Source: Alteromonas sp. C1M14
Lineage (GTDB): Bacteria > Pseudomonadota > Gammaproteobacteria > Enterobacterales > Alteromonadaceae
NCBI RefSeq assembly: GCF_018860965.1
Contig: NZ_JAHKQF010000018.1
Location: 62,001-126,000, forward strand
Direction of reading: 5' to 3'
Length of the DNA: 64,000 nucleotides
Below are positions 52,968-61,954 of the stretch, piece after piece. Position numbers and translations under genes: made by a program. Below the pieces are notes generated by a model. The model saw nothing but the letters and a program-made list of their open reading frames with translations. It did not search any database and was not told the origin of the DNA. The first letter of the stretch is position 1. The number at the start of each line of letters is the position of its first letter.

Positions 52968-53969
52968 TTACATTGTCTCAGTTACTTTTTTAAGGCCTAC
53001 AGGGCTGTCTGGATCCATGTTTAGGGTGCGGGCAGCCAGTTCTATGTCGACATAGAAGCGTTGCATAATAAGCAGAGGAGCCACCAGTGGATGGGTGGTT
53101 TTGTCGGTTTGCAGCATGGGGCAAACCGTAGCGCCGCGGCTTTTTACTTCTTCTATTTGAGCATGATGATATTGTGCCGAGGCATCGTCAATATGTACAT
53201 CAAGAATAGCTACACCGCGGTTTAACAGCGATATAGGGCCGTGCAAAAACTCGGCACTACTAAATGCTTCGGCCTGAATGCCGCACACTTCTTTTAATTT
53301 AAGGGCTATTTCGCGAGAAATGGCATAGCCAAATGCCCGCCCCAATACTACGCAGCGTTCCATGGTGCTAAGGGTGTCGGCTAACAACACAGGTTGGCTA
53401 GCGAGTACTTCTTCCATTTGCAGAGGTAACGACGCCAAGGCTGCAGTAAGGGAAGTATTTTGGGTGCAAGCTGCCACAATATCTAACAGGGCGTATAAGC
53501 TAGCCAAGTAGCTTTTGGTTGCAGCCACGGCTACTTCAGGGCCTGCACATAAAGGCACAAAAAAGTCGGCTACGTCTTTAAGAGGAGAGGTTTCGTCGTT
53601 CACCAAGGCAACACACAAAGCGCCTTGCTCTTTTGCCATGCGGGCTTGAGCCAAGATGTCGGGGCTACGGCCAGACTGAGAAATAATAAACACAAGGGCT
53701 TTGCGTAAACGTAAGGTTTTGCCATACACGCTGTTTACCGACGGCGCGGCAGCGGCGACGGGCAGTCCCATTTGCGTTTCGATAAGATATTTACCAAATA
53801 CACCGGCGTGATCAGAGGTACCACGGCCAATCATGTAAACAAATTCTGGGTCGTGACGTTTTATGGCATCAGCTAGGGCGATGATCTGCGCTTTATTTTG
53901 CTGTTGCTGACGACGGAATACTTGGGGTGTTTCGGTGGCTTCGGCAGCCATTTTGGTCATTTGTGCCAT
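52968..53969 (-). CDS. nagB-II: Glucosamine-6-phosphate deaminase, SIS type (NagB-II)
   Basis: 333 residues with two SIS domains: GRGTSDHAGVFGKYLIETQ and IISQSGRSPDILAQAR for sugar-phosphate binding, and a catalytic region AEAFSSAEFLHGPISLLNRG. This is the deaminase/isomerase-only relative of GlmS lacking a glutaminase domain; it converts GlcN-6-P to fructose-6-P and ammonia. It lies between nagK and nagA with gaps of 2 bp on both sides. Confidence 0.9.
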   Translation of the reverse strand: MAQMTKMAAEATETPQVFRRQQQQNKAQIIALADAIKRHDPEFVYMIGRGTSDHAGVFGKYLIETQMGLPVAAAAPSVNSVYGKTLRLRKALVFIISQSGRSPDILAQARMAKEQGALCVALVNDETSPLKDVADFFVPLCAGPEVAVAATKSYLASLYALLDIVAACTQNTSLTAALASLPLQMEEVLASQPVLLADTLSTMERCVVLGRAFGYAISREIALKLKEVCGIQAEAFSSAEFLHGPISLLNRGVAILDVHIDDASAQYHHAQIEEVKSRGATVCPMLQTDKTTHPLVAPLLIMQRFYVDIELAARTLNMDPDSPVGLKKVTETM

Positions 53970-53971
53970 TT

Positions 53972-54853
53972 TCAGGCCTCCTTAAATGCTTGTCGTGCCA
54001 ACACCACCGCACCTATTTCGGGCGGATTAAGTGCTGGGCTTAAAAGTTGTTGAATGTGAGGGGCAAACCAGCCTGTCCAGTGGCCAGATAAACCACCAAT
54101 AATAGAGATACGCTTGGCGCCAAGATCCTTTAACCGTAAAATCACCGCTTCTAAATAGGCTTTACCGTCTTCCATAATGGCGGTAGCTACGGGGTCGTTC
54201 TTGTACACATGATTTACCACTACCGGCGCTAATCGAGCGAAGTCGCGGCTGGCATAGTCAATGGCTTCACCAACAATTTCGCGGGTATTGTCGGTTCCCA
54301 ATGCTCGACATAGTGCATGCACCATAGGGGTGGGCGGTTGCAGTTTGTCTAGCACTTCTAAGGTGTAGTTAAGCCCGCGCCATCCCATCCATGCGCCGCT
54401 GCCTTTGTCGCCTAACGGAAACCCGTGGCCGCCTACACCGGTGTGCACGTTGTTTACGCAAGCAAAAGACGAACTGCCCGTACCGGTAATAACAATGGCA
54501 CCTTCTGGGCTACCATGGGCACCGACACAAGCTACGTGTAAATCGGTGGTCACTTTGACGTTTTTAAAGGGCAAAGACCATTTTTCGGCAATGCTGCGGT
54601 AAGCCGGTACATTTACACCAGCTAAACCTAAGCAAACTGACAGTTGCTCTAGGGTTAAGCCTGGTATGCCAGCAGCGTTAACCGCTTCACTTGCCGCATC
54701 AAGAATAGACTGAAACGCTAAATCGGCGTTTTGCACAGGATTGGATGGCCCGGCTAACCCTTCGGCCAGTAAATCGCCGTTGGCGTTTTCTAGCCGTGCT
54801 TTGCATTTTGTGCCGCCACCATCAATACCAAGAAAAAACTGTTGCTGTGCCAC
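53972..54853 (-). CDS. nagK: N-acetylglucosamine kinase (BadF/BadG/BcrA-ATPase family)
   Basis: 293 residues with GTG start (AAGGA upstream). ASKHA ATPase motifs: FLGIDGGGTKCKARL phosphate loop, VITGTGSSSFA and GGHGFPLGDKGSGAWMGW. It phosphorylates imported GlcNAc to GlcNAc-6-P. First gene of the nag operon; upstream sequence holds a NagR-like operator. Confidence 0.9.
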   Translation of the reverse strand: MAQQQFFLGIDGGGTKCKARLENANGDLLAEGLAGPSNPVQNADLAFQSILDAASEAVNAAGIPGLTLEQLSVCLGLAGVNVPAYRSIAEKWSLPFKNVKVTTDLHVACVGAHGSPEGAIVITGTGSSSFACVNNVHTGVGGHGFPLGDKGSGAWMGWRGLNYTLEVLDKLQPPTPMVHALCRALGTDNTREIVGEAIDYASRDFARLAPVVVNHVYKNDPVATAIMEDGKAYLEAVILRLKDLGAKRISIIGGLSGHWTGWFAPHIQQLLSPALNPPEIGAVVLARQAFKEA

Positions 54854-54891
54854 TTTTCCAATCCTTAATTAAAACCTGTGCGCTTAATGAA

Positions 54892-54909
54892 CAGTGTTAC
54901 ATAACACTG
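54892..54909. promoter_or_regulatory. 18-bp inverted repeat upstream of nag operon
   Basis: CAGTGTTA and TAACACTG are exact 8-bp arms separated by CA, 39 bp before the nagK start. Unlike the NagR-type site next to it, its owner is not recognised; it could be a second operator or an mRNA leader hairpin. Confidence 0.5.
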
Positions 54910-54930
54910 ACAGCGTAACAGTAGAGTTTT

Positions 54931-54948
54931 ATGTCAACGTTGTCAATT
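54931..54948. promoter_or_regulatory. NagR-like (LacI-type) operator
   Basis: ATGTCAACGTTGTCAATT has AACGTT at its centre and near-perfect dyad symmetry (TGTCAAC/GTTGTCA, one mismatch). This resembles the GlcNAc-responsive NagR site I recall for Shewanella-type nag genes (TGACA...CG...TGTCA). It lies 78-95 bp upstream of nagK. No LacI gene is in the window. Confidence 0.55.
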
Positions 54949-55018
54949 TAAATCCTAACGTTTCCTCTACAATATCTTTACGTTAAGGGTATTTGCCCTC
55001 TATTCCTTTAGAATAGCG

Positions 55019-56470
55019 CTATTGACGCTGCATCACGGCGGTATAAAAGCGCACAGCGTTGACCATATTCTGTATGCTCACTTTTTCGTTGGTGCCATGA
55101 ATCGTGTCGACATCAGACATGGTCACCACCATGGGGGTAAAGCGATAAGAATGAGTAATTTGCGAATAAAAACGGCTGTCGGTAGCAGCAATGGTGATCC
55201 CGGGTGTAATAATGGTATCAGCGTATATTGCTTCGGCAGCATCAGCTAAATCGGTAAAACCTTGGGTATCAGAAGGGGCAACGTTAGCGGCCTCAAACGA
55301 TTCTAATGCTTCAACTTTAATTCTGTTGTCATCAATGGCGTTGGTTACATGGGTAAGTACGTCGTTTATGGTGTCTCTGGGGTGAAGACGAAAATTCACC
55401 GTGGCCGTGGCCGAGGCGGGAAGCACGTTCGCTTTTACGCTGCCCGATAACATGGTGGGCGCCGTTGTTGTTCGCAACATGGCATTGCCGCTGGGGCTGC
55501 CTGCTAAAAACGAATTTAACAACGGTTTAAATAACCACATATTGGCAAACAAAAAGCGTTTAGGAAAATCCATATGGCGAGCAATGTTGCTGTACATTTG
55601 CTTGCTTACGCCTTCCAGTGAGCCGGGTAGCGGGGCGTTGTGTAGCTTCACCAAGGCATTGGCAAGCAAGGTTACTGCGGTATCTTCAGGGGGCATAGAA
55701 CTATGACCACCGGCAGCAGTGGCGGTAAGCTTGACGTTAAGAAAGCCTTTTTCGGTTACGTTGATACTGGCAATGTCTTTCTCTACCCCTGGCGCAATGC
55801 CGCGCAGTACAAACGAGCCCTCATCTAACGACCACGCAGGGGTAATGTTATGTTGTTTAAAATACGCCAACACCGACTGCGCCCCCAATTCGCTGCCTAA
55901 TTCTTCATCGTGGGTTAGGGCAATATAGATATCGTTGGTGGGAGTAAAATCTTGCTTTAGCAATGCAGACACTGACGCCATCAAAGCCACTACGCTGCCT
56001 TTGTCGTCTAAGGCGCCGCGGCCCCAAATCATGCCATCGACAATGGTGCCGGCAAAAGGCGGGTACTGCCAGTCTTGTTCGGTGCCCGGGTTAACCGGCA
56101 CGACATCGTAGTGGGCAGAAAACAGCACAGGCGCACTATTTGCGGTGCCTTGCCAGTGTAGTAGCAAGGTATGCTGATTTAGGCGATTGACGGTTACCGA
56201 TGCAAATACCTGCGGATAAGTTTGCTCTAACCAAGCGGTAAAATCGCTAAAGGCGGCGTAATTGTCGGTATTGCCGTTTTCACGAGACAGGGTTTGAAAC
56301 TGAATAGCTTGGGATAGCTGCTGGGCTAGTTGTTCGCCGTTGGGGGTAACCGTAATGGCATAGGTGGGCGATGCCGTTGTGGCAGGCACAGAAAACCGTA
56401 CGGTGTTAAAAACCAGTACCCCTAGTAATAACACCAACACCCCTGCTAGAGACATAAAAAACCGTTTCAT
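55019..56470 (-). CDS. M20-family carboxypeptidase/amidohydrolase (PM20D1-like), membrane-anchored
   Basis: 483 residues with an N-terminal hydrophobic anchor or uncleaved signal (MKRFFMSLAGVLVLLLGVLV). Metal-site motifs: SAHYDVVPV (H, D), GRGALDDKGS (D) and LTHDEELGSE (catalytic Glu, Glu). The large M20 dimerisation insert starts NVTEKGFLNVKLTATAAGGH. These enzymes cleave or form N-acyl amino acids or dipeptides; substrate unknown. Start ATG with AAAGGATGACAGC upstream. Monocistronic, between the nag operon and a NUDIX gene. Confidence 0.87.
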   Translation of the reverse strand: MKRFFMSLAGVLVLLLGVLVFNTVRFSVPATTASPTYAITVTPNGEQLAQQLSQAIQFQTLSRENGNTDNYAAFSDFTAWLEQTYPQVFASVTVNRLNQHTLLLHWQGTANSAPVLFSAHYDVVPVNPGTEQDWQYPPFAGTIVDGMIWGRGALDDKGSVVALMASVSALLKQDFTPTNDIYIALTHDEELGSELGAQSVLAYFKQHNITPAWSLDEGSFVLRGIAPGVEKDIASINVTEKGFLNVKLTATAAGGHSSMPPEDTAVTLLANALVKLHNAPLPGSLEGVSKQMYSNIARHMDFPKRFLFANMWLFKPLLNSFLAGSPSGNAMLRTTTAPTMLSGSVKANVLPASATATVNFRLHPRDTINDVLTHVTNAIDDNRIKVEALESFEAANVAPSDTQGFTDLADAAEAIYADTIITPGITIAATDSRFYSQITHSYRFTPMVVTMSDVDTIHGTNEKVSIQNMVNAVRFYTAVMQRQ

Positions 56471-56501
56471 GCTGTCATCCTTTTCTAAATAAATTGTGCT
56501 G

Positions 56502-57011
56502 TTATTTTGCTAGTAGTTTTTTTACTGCCTGTCGCATGGAATCAAATGCAATATCGTTTAAGTTAATCTGTTCAGGTTTCAACCATGTGACGCCGGCAAT
56601 TTCTGCTTCCTGTAATGAAAATACCGGTTTATTGGGTAAATGGGTAACAAAAAACGCATCACATGTGTGATAGCGCACATTCGCGTAGTCATAAATGTTA
56701 GGCGATGACATCAGGTACTGCCATTGCGTTATTGTTATACCTAACTCTTCTTCGGTTTCGCGCTGTATGGCTTGTTCTAACGATTCGTTCATATCTACAA
56801 ACCCACCAGGTAAGCCTAGCTTGCCTTTAGCTGGGTTTTTGGCGCGAACGGTAAACAGTAACTGTCCGTCGTGAATAATAATACCTGCCGCCGCCGTGGC
56901 CGCATTTAAAAAGAAGGTGAAATTGCAGTGGTCACAGTGGTAGCGGTTGTCGGATAACGTGAAGGCGTCGCTTTTACATGAGGGACAAAAAGAAAACGGG
57001 TTGGTTTGCAT
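56502..57011 (-). CDS. NUDIX hydrolase with N-terminal zinc ribbon
   Basis: 169 residues from ATG 57011 (MQTNPFSF); an in-frame ATG at 57047 would add 12 hydrophobic residues and neither has a clear ribosome-binding site. A C-x2-C...C-x2-C zinc ribbon (CPSCKS, CDHCNF) is followed by the NUDIX box G-x5-E-x7-REUXEELG, seen as GGFVDMNESLEQ and AIQRETEEELG. It hydrolyses a nucleoside diphosphate linked to a further moiety, possibly NADH-like compounds as in NudC relatives; the actual substrate is unknown. Confidence 0.87.
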   Translation of the reverse strand: MQTNPFSFCPSCKSDAFTLSDNRYHCDHCNFTFFLNAATAAAGIIIHDGQLLFTVRAKNPAKGKLGLPGGFVDMNESLEQAIQRETEEELGITITQWQYLMSSPNIYDYANVRYHTCDAFFVTHLPNKPVFSLQEAEIAGVTWLKPEQINLNDIAFDSMRQAVKKLLAK

Positions 57012-57189
57012 ACATACTAAGTAGTAAAAAAGAGATGTACTTAGCATGCCAGAGGAGGAGGGGTGGCGGCAAATTCTGTTTCCAAATATGACTGTGTATT
57101 CCTTTTTTTATTTAAGCCCCCATAATGATTAAAAGGCAAGATGCTTAACATTGGAGACATTTTATTCTTAGTCAACGCAATAAACCGCT

Positions 57190-58563
57190 ATGAAAGGTAT
57201 TTTTAAACAGGTGCTGTCGCCCCTAGAGCAACTGCTTGACGGCATGACTGCGGCCGGCGATTGGTTTTCCCGTGAAACCCACCGTTTTACCATTACCGGG
57301 TTAAGCCGTAGCGGTAAATCTATGCTGTTTACCAGCTTAATGACCATACTAAAATACCGCAGTGAAGAGCAGTACCAATGTTTGCCACTGTTAAAACGTT
57401 TGCCAGTAGAGCTGGTAGATGCCATGTGGTTAGAGCCTCTTGACGACTTCCCTATGTTTCCTATCGAACAGCATATGGCTTCGTTGGAAAACGGCGAATG
57501 GCCAGCGCCCACAGAAGATGTATACGGGTTTAAAATGGTGGTGCGGTTGCGCCAAACCAGCCAGCTAAAAAAGCATTTGTTCCCCCATACCCATGTGGTA
57601 TTTGAATTTATTGATTATCCTGGCGAGTGGATCACCGATTTACCAATGCTAGGGAAATTTTATACCCAGTGGTCTGATTCTTCTCTTGCCCAGCAGCTTA
57701 CCGAACCCCAACGTTTTTATGCACAGCAATGGCATAAAACCTTAGAAGCTTTCGATTTTGATGTGCCGCCCGACAGCCAAGCCGTGTTCACTTTAGTTAG
57801 TGCTTATCGTGAGTACTTACTTAAAGCAAAGGCGGCGGGAATAGCTATGTTGCAACCGGGCAGCTTTTTGTTAGATGGGTCGGGCTTTGAATGGCGAGAA
57901 CACGGTTTTACCCCCTTGCCGACAAAAATTAGCAGCGATATTGATCACCCTTGGACAAAGCATTTCACTGAGCAATTTCAGCATTTTCAAACTAGCTGGT
58001 TACAGCCCCTGCGAGATAGCACTTTTAGAGAATCTGATAAGCAAATTATTCTTATTGATTTATTTGAAGGGTTAAATCATAGCCGTCAGCACTTAGGGCA
58101 ACTAAAAGAAACCTTAAGTCATCTTGCGGATGTGTTTGTGTATGGCGAGTCGAGCTGGTTTACAAAAACACTGTTGCGCAAAAAAGAGATAGGCAAGGTG
58201 GCGTTTGTTGCTACTAAATCTGATTTAATTCCCGATGGTTTTAAGCCCGAACTGCTTTCATTGTTAAAAGATGTGAGCGCGGGGGCAACGGCCAAGCTAA
58301 GCCGTGACGGCGTGGCATTCGAGCACTTCTTAGTCTCGGCAATTAAAGCCACCGATGAGGGCCGGCACGACGCGGCACTGCGCTACACCAATGCAAATAA
58401 GGTGTATACCGAGGTGAACTTTGAGCCTGTACCTGCCTCTATTCGTTCTATGGCCGAAGATGAACACTACCCGGCATTGCAGGTGCCAGTGCCCAACGAT
58501 TATTTACCACGCATGTTAAAAGGGCGTGGGTTAGATAAACTTTTTCAATTTTTACTGGGGTGA
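57190..58563 (+). CDS. ycjX: YcjX-family P-loop NTPase
   Basis: 457 residues. Walker A G37-L-S-R-S-G-K-S44 near the N terminus; FEFIDYPGEWI as a DxxG-like switch, and VAFVATKSDLIP as the guanine-specificity-like TKxD box. Matches the DUF463/YcjX family of stress-linked GTPase-like proteins. Its last 4 bp overlap the GTG start of ycjF. Confidence 0.92.
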   Translation: MKGIFKQVLSPLEQLLDGMTAAGDWFSRETHRFTITGLSRSGKSMLFTSLMTILKYRSEEQYQCLPLLKRLPVELVDAMWLEPLDDFPMFPIEQHMASLENGEWPAPTEDVYGFKMVVRLRQTSQLKKHLFPHTHVVFEFIDYPGEWITDLPMLGKFYTQWSDSSLAQQLTEPQRFYAQQWHKTLEAFDFDVPPDSQAVFTLVSAYREYLLKAKAAGIAMLQPGSFLLDGSGFEWREHGFTPLPTKISSDIDHPWTKHFTEQFQHFQTSWLQPLRDSTFRESDKQIILIDLFEGLNHSRQHLGQLKETLSHLADVFVYGESSWFTKTLLRKKEIGKVAFVATKSDLIPDGFKPELLSLLKDVSAGATAKLSRDGVAFEHFLVSAIKATDEGRHDAALRYTNANKVYTEVNFEPVPASIRSMAEDEHYPALQVPVPNDYLPRMLKGRGLDKLFQFLLG

Positions 58564-59471
58564 ACGACATGCACAACACAGAGCAAGACGAGCCTCGTTA
58601 TCGGTCTAGAATTACCGAAACACCGCTACACCAAAGTGCGCCTACCGAATCGATGCCGGTAAAGCCCGATACCAGCGAATGGGACGTAGACGGCCAACGG
58701 GGATTATCCCTGAAAATAGTAACTATACTGTTAGGTGGGCTATCAGTTGTAGGCTTTATGGTGTTTAATGCAATACAGGAAGTGGTTGTGCAGTTTGGCG
58801 ATCATCCTGTGGCCTCTAGCTTGTTGGGTGTGTTGCTAGGTGGATTTATTGTATCGTTACTGGCACTTATTGTACGTGAGTGGTTAGGGTTTCGGGCGGT
58901 AGAAGCCTACGTAGATGCACCGTTAGATGTTGGGGCCTTGGCAAAACATGACGACGTTAGCCATGTAAAGCATAGTATAGAGCGTCATGCCAGCCGATTT
59001 GGCAAAGACAGCTACGCGGCAAGATGCTATAAGAACTATCAGCAAGCCATTAACAGTGATATGTCGGTACAGGATATTACCGATGTGTACGAAAGGTTGG
59101 TGGCCACCCCGGTAACAAAAAAAGCCGAGGATATTTTGCGTAAAGAAGCGGTAGTAAGTGGAAGTTTGGCGTTTATTAGCCCAAACCACTTAATACAAAC
59201 GTTGGCCATTAGCTGGATTAGCTTTCGTACCATTCGCCGTATTGCGCGGGTGTTTGGGTTACGCCCCGGTACAGCAGGCAGCTGGCGGTTATTTAAAGTG
59301 CTGGCACAAAACTTAGCGGCACAAAGTTTATTTGATATGGCTACCGATGAATTAGCAAACCAGATCACAGGGTCGTTAGCCGCAAGAGTCATGGAAAATT
59401 CGGCAGAAGCCGTGGCCGCAGGCGCGTTAAATGTGCGTCTTGGCAGAACCTTAATTAAATTGCTGCGCTAG
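58560..59471 (+). CDS. ycjF: YcjF-family membrane protein (UPF0283/DUF697)
   Basis: 303 residues, GTG start overlapping ycjX; ATG three codons later is possible. A charged N-terminal region (about 1-55) is followed by two transmembrane helices (about 58-78 and 85-105) and a C-terminal DUF697-like domain with FRTIRRIARVFGLRPGTAGSW. Usual partner of ycjX; membrane-bound, function not firmly established, expression often linked to phage-shock-type envelope stress. Confidence 0.92.
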   Translation: MNDMHNTEQDEPRYRSRITETPLHQSAPTESMPVKPDTSEWDVDGQRGLSLKIVTILLGGLSVVGFMVFNAIQEVVVQFGDHPVASSLLGVLLGGFIVSLLALIVREWLGFRAVEAYVDAPLDVGALAKHDDVSHVKHSIERHASRFGKDSYAARCYKNYQQAINSDMSVQDITDVYERLVATPVTKKAEDILRKEAVVSGSLAFISPNHLIQTLAISWISFRTIRRIARVFGLRPGTAGSWRLFKVLAQNLAAQSLFDMATDELANQITGSLAARVMENSAEAVAAGALNVRLGRTLIKLLR

Positions 59472-59532
59472 GAGATTTTAGCGTAGCACGTACCAGTCCC
59501 TCAGGTCTGTTTAGCTCATCATTCAGACCTTT

Positions 59533-59561
59533 TCCCGCGTCGTTTTGGCGCGGGATTTTTT
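59533..59561 (+). terminator. Rho-independent terminator after ycjF
   Basis: TCCCGCG-TCGTTTTGG-CGCGGGA followed by TTTTTT: a 7-bp GC-rich stem and T-tract in the rightward direction, just before the convergent mscS-like gene stop. Confidence 0.9.
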
Positions 59562-59564
59562 ATT

Positions 59565-60599
59565 CTATTCAAGAATGTTTGTGCCGTCTTCCGGGTCCCG
59601 TGATTGTTCGGCCTGGCGGCGAATGTCGTCATTTTCACTGGTAACATCTTCTTGGTGATCATGGCCTTTAACTTGGCGCTTAGCGGCCGGTGTTGTGTTG
59701 CGGTTACCTCCGGCTGGCGAACTAAGGTTGCTGCTTTGGTTTTTTAACGCCGGGTTATCTAACGGAAAGCCATCAGGAAAAACCACTTCTCGGGCATCGT
59801 CAGGCATAGAAATACCCGCATCTAGAAAAGCTTCGGTAAGCAAACGCATTAACGACGAGGCCATTTTAAGAATGCTAGAGGCTTCTACGTTTATCCAAAA
59901 ATACACTTTAAGGTTAACTGTAGATGAGCCTAAGTTGTCGATAAGCACCATTGGCTCGGGCTCGGTTAATACATGGGGGTGATCCCGCAGTAATTGAGCG
60001 GCGAGTTCGCGAACCTCGGCAATGACATTGTCGTAACCCACGCCAATTACGAAATGACCGCGCATATTGGGGTTAGCCGTTAAGTTTTTAATAATGCCTT
60101 TGTACACGGTGGCGTTTGGCAATTGTATGTGGTTTCCGTCGAAATCCACCAAAGTGGTGGCCCGAGACGTCACTTTTTGTATAACCCCTGTGTAGCCAGC
60201 AATTTCTACCACATCGCCAATACGAAACGGCCGTTGAACGGTAAGTAATAAACTAGAAATGAAGTTTTCGGCAATATCACGAAAGGCAAAGCCTAAAATT
60301 AAACCAATAAGGCCGGTGCCGCTAACAATGGCGACCGCAAATTCGGTAAGCCCAGCCATTTTCAAAAAAATGTACGCGCCTAACAAAATAATGAGAATAC
60401 TAACCGAGCGACGCACCACAGAACGCAGTAACGGGCTGCCGGTCATAAAGTGAAAGGGCTTTAATACAAAAGAGGCGACCGGTGAAGCAATAAAAATAAG
60501 TACAACAAATATGACCAAACCCATAGCGACATCGGGTAAATGGGCTAATAGATCAGAACCTAATGTTGAAATAGAACTAGTGGGAGATGTGTCGGGCAT
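59565..60599 (-). CDS. MscS-family small-conductance mechanosensitive channel
   Basis: 344 residues. Three N-terminal membrane segments (about 22-45, 65-82 and 86-105); the pore-lining TM3 with glycine/alanine packing is at AIVSGTGLIGLILGFAFRDI, followed by the beta domain (RPFRIGDVVEIAGYTGVIQK) and an alpha-beta domain. The last 60 residues are a charged, low-complexity tail (GHDHQEDVTSENDD). It releases osmolytes on hypo-osmotic shock. Monocistronic with its own start at 60599. Confidence 0.92.
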   Translation of the reverse strand: MPDTSPTSSISTLGSDLLAHLPDVAMGLVIFVVLIFIASPVASFVLKPFHFMTGSPLLRSVVRRSVSILIILLGAYIFLKMAGLTEFAVAIVSGTGLIGLILGFAFRDIAENFISSLLLTVQRPFRIGDVVEIAGYTGVIQKVTSRATTLVDFDGNHIQLPNATVYKGIIKNLTANPNMRGHFVIGVGYDNVIAEVRELAAQLLRDHPHVLTEPEPMVLIDNLGSSTVNLKVYFWINVEASSILKMASSLMRLLTEAFLDAGISMPDDAREVVFPDGFPLDNPALKNQSSNLSSPAGGNRNTTPAAKRQVKGHDHQEDVTSENDDIRRQAEQSRDPEDGTNILE

Positions 60600-60656
60600 T
60601 GTGGTTACCTGTCTTAGAACGACAGCGTAAGTACGGCCCTGCAGGAATTTAAGACC

Positions 60657-60689
60657 AAAAAAAAGCCGGGACTAAGTCCGGCTTTTTTT
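60657..60689 (-). terminator. Rho-independent terminator of the cold-shock gene
   Basis: AAAAAGCCGG pairs with CCGGCTTTTT around GACTAAGT, with A-runs to the left giving a T-tract in the leftward transcript, 16 bp after the cspA-like stop. Confidence 0.93.
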
Positions 60690-60704
60690 AGCAATAACGT
60701 TAAA

Positions 60705-60917
60705 TTAGATAACTTGAACGTTGCTTGCTTGAGGGCCTTTTTGGCCTTGTTCGATAACGAAAGACACTGATTGGCCTTCAGATAACGTTTTGAAACCGTC
60801 AGAAACGATTGAACGGAAATGTACGAAAACGTCTTTTCCACCGTTGCTAGGCGTTAAGAAACCGAAACCTTTGTCTTCGTTGAACCATTTAACTGTGCCG
60901 TTTACTTGATCAGACAT
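60705..60917 (-). CDS. CspA-family cold-shock protein
   Basis: 70 residues, a single cold-shock domain with RNP1 KGFGFL and RNP2 DVFVHF, start [17 protein letters not shown]. Binds single-stranded RNA and DNA and melts secondary structure. It has AAAAAAGG before ATG and a long leader, as usual for cold-regulated csp genes; which paralogue (cspA, cspC, cspD) cannot be said. Confidence 0.95.
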   Translation of the reverse strand: MSDQVNGTVKWFNEDKGFGFLTPSNGGKDVFVHFRSIVSDGFKTLSEGQSVSFVIEQGQKGPQASNVQVI

Positions 60918-61216
60918 AATAAAACCTTTTTTAAATAAATATAGTGAGGTGTGTTACCACCGGAAAAGCTATAGATAGAAATAGATAGAACTTACCTAGT
61001 AGAGCAAATGTATATCTATTCGACTTAAAAAAGGGAGTAGAGAAAACAGAGCAGTAGTAGAAAGCGCTTTAATATCTAAAGCGTGGTAACTATACCGCTG
61101 CGGTATGCTCGTGTCTAGTGTTAATTGTAAATAAAGTGATATTAAGTGAGTTTGTGGTGCAAATGCCTGCACCACAATAGTTCAAAAGCGGCGTGGTGCA
61201 GGGGATTGGGGGGTGT
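60918..61216. other. Leader/intergenic region between cspA-like and ppnP genes
   Basis: 299 bp. The part next to the csp gene is probably its long 5' leader. It contains the alternative stems at 61154-61202. No coding frame seen. Confidence 0.5.
61154..61202. other. Three-segment alternative hairpin
   Basis: GTGGTGCA (61154-61161), TGCACCAC (61168-61175) and GTGGTGCA (61193-61200) are mutually complementary, so the middle segment can pair with either flank (the right pairing extends to 10 bp). It lies just after the ppnP stop in the leftward transcript. No T-tract is adjacent. Confidence 0.5.
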
Positions 61217-61501
61217 TTAGCTATAAAAGCATAAATAGGCGGTGGTGGTAGAAACTTTAACGTCGAAAGACTTATTAGCGTCTACGGTGAATGATGTGCC
61301 GGTTTTAAACGACTTCCATTCATCTTCTTCTGGAAGTTTGACAACCAGCTCGCCTTCTACAACTTTCATAAGTTCGTGTTGGGTGGTGCCGAACTGATAT
61401 TCACCTGGCAGCATAACACCAGAAGTGCAGGGGCCATTGGCCGAGTCGAAAGCGATAGATTTAACTTTATCATCGAAGTAGCTATTAACACTGAAAGACA
61501 T
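61217..61501 (-). CDS. ppnP: Pyrimidine/purine nucleoside phosphorylase PpnP
   Basis: 94 residues from ATG 61501 (MSFSVNSYFDDKVKS), equal to E. coli PpnP; longer readings add an unlikely 25 residues. Single cupin fold: GVMLPGEYQFGT, HELMKVVEGELVVKLP, and TTTAYLCFYS at the C terminus. It cleaves diverse nucleosides to base and ribose-1-phosphate. Confidence 0.95.
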   Translation of the reverse strand: MSFSVNSYFDDKVKSIAFDSANGPCTSGVMLPGEYQFGTTQHELMKVVEGELVVKLPEEDEWKSFKTGTSFTVDANKSFDVKVSTTTAYLCFYS

Positions 61502-61954
61502 GTTGAGATCCCTATACAAAGAAAGGACACAGTGTGACGTATTCTTTGGGGTGGGTCTAGGGGCTATAGTCTTCAAAAAAATTGAAAAGTAGAATGTACG
61601 AAAAAGGTCGTGTTTAGCTGGCGAACTTGGCTTATAGAGTGTACTTTAGGAAGCTAACACACTTGACATAATGACTAGTTTTTTTTCACCTTTTTGTAAT
61701 AACAAAAGAAGAAAATTGATAAAAAATTAATTCTTGCATCGCAATTGCTATGTAGAGTGCTTTTTATGCATAATGGTCGAATGTCTGGGGCATATACAGG
61801 TACTACTTACCATACATGTACATGGATTCACGAAAAAAGTTGAAAAATAACAAACTTTTAGAATATGAAGTGAGCTTTTCTTCAGCCCTGCGAGAATTTT
61901 GTAATAACGTTACAAACTGACACCCCGAATCAGCTATCGATTAATCAAGGATTT
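61502..61954. other. 453-bp AT-rich region before the polysaccharide locus
   Basis: No coding frame. The right half is markedly AT-rich, and the promoter candidate at 61745-61774 is the best found. An orphan TTGACA at 61663-61668 has no matching -10 at normal spacing. Confidence 0.5.
61745..61774 (+). promoter_or_regulatory. Possible sigma70 promoter of the polysaccharide locus
   Basis: TTGCTA (61745-61750) and CATAAT (61769-61774) with 18-bp spacing precede the first gene by about 180 bp. The leader between is AT-rich and has no open frame; a long untranslated leader is common for exopolysaccharide operons. Confidence 0.3.
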
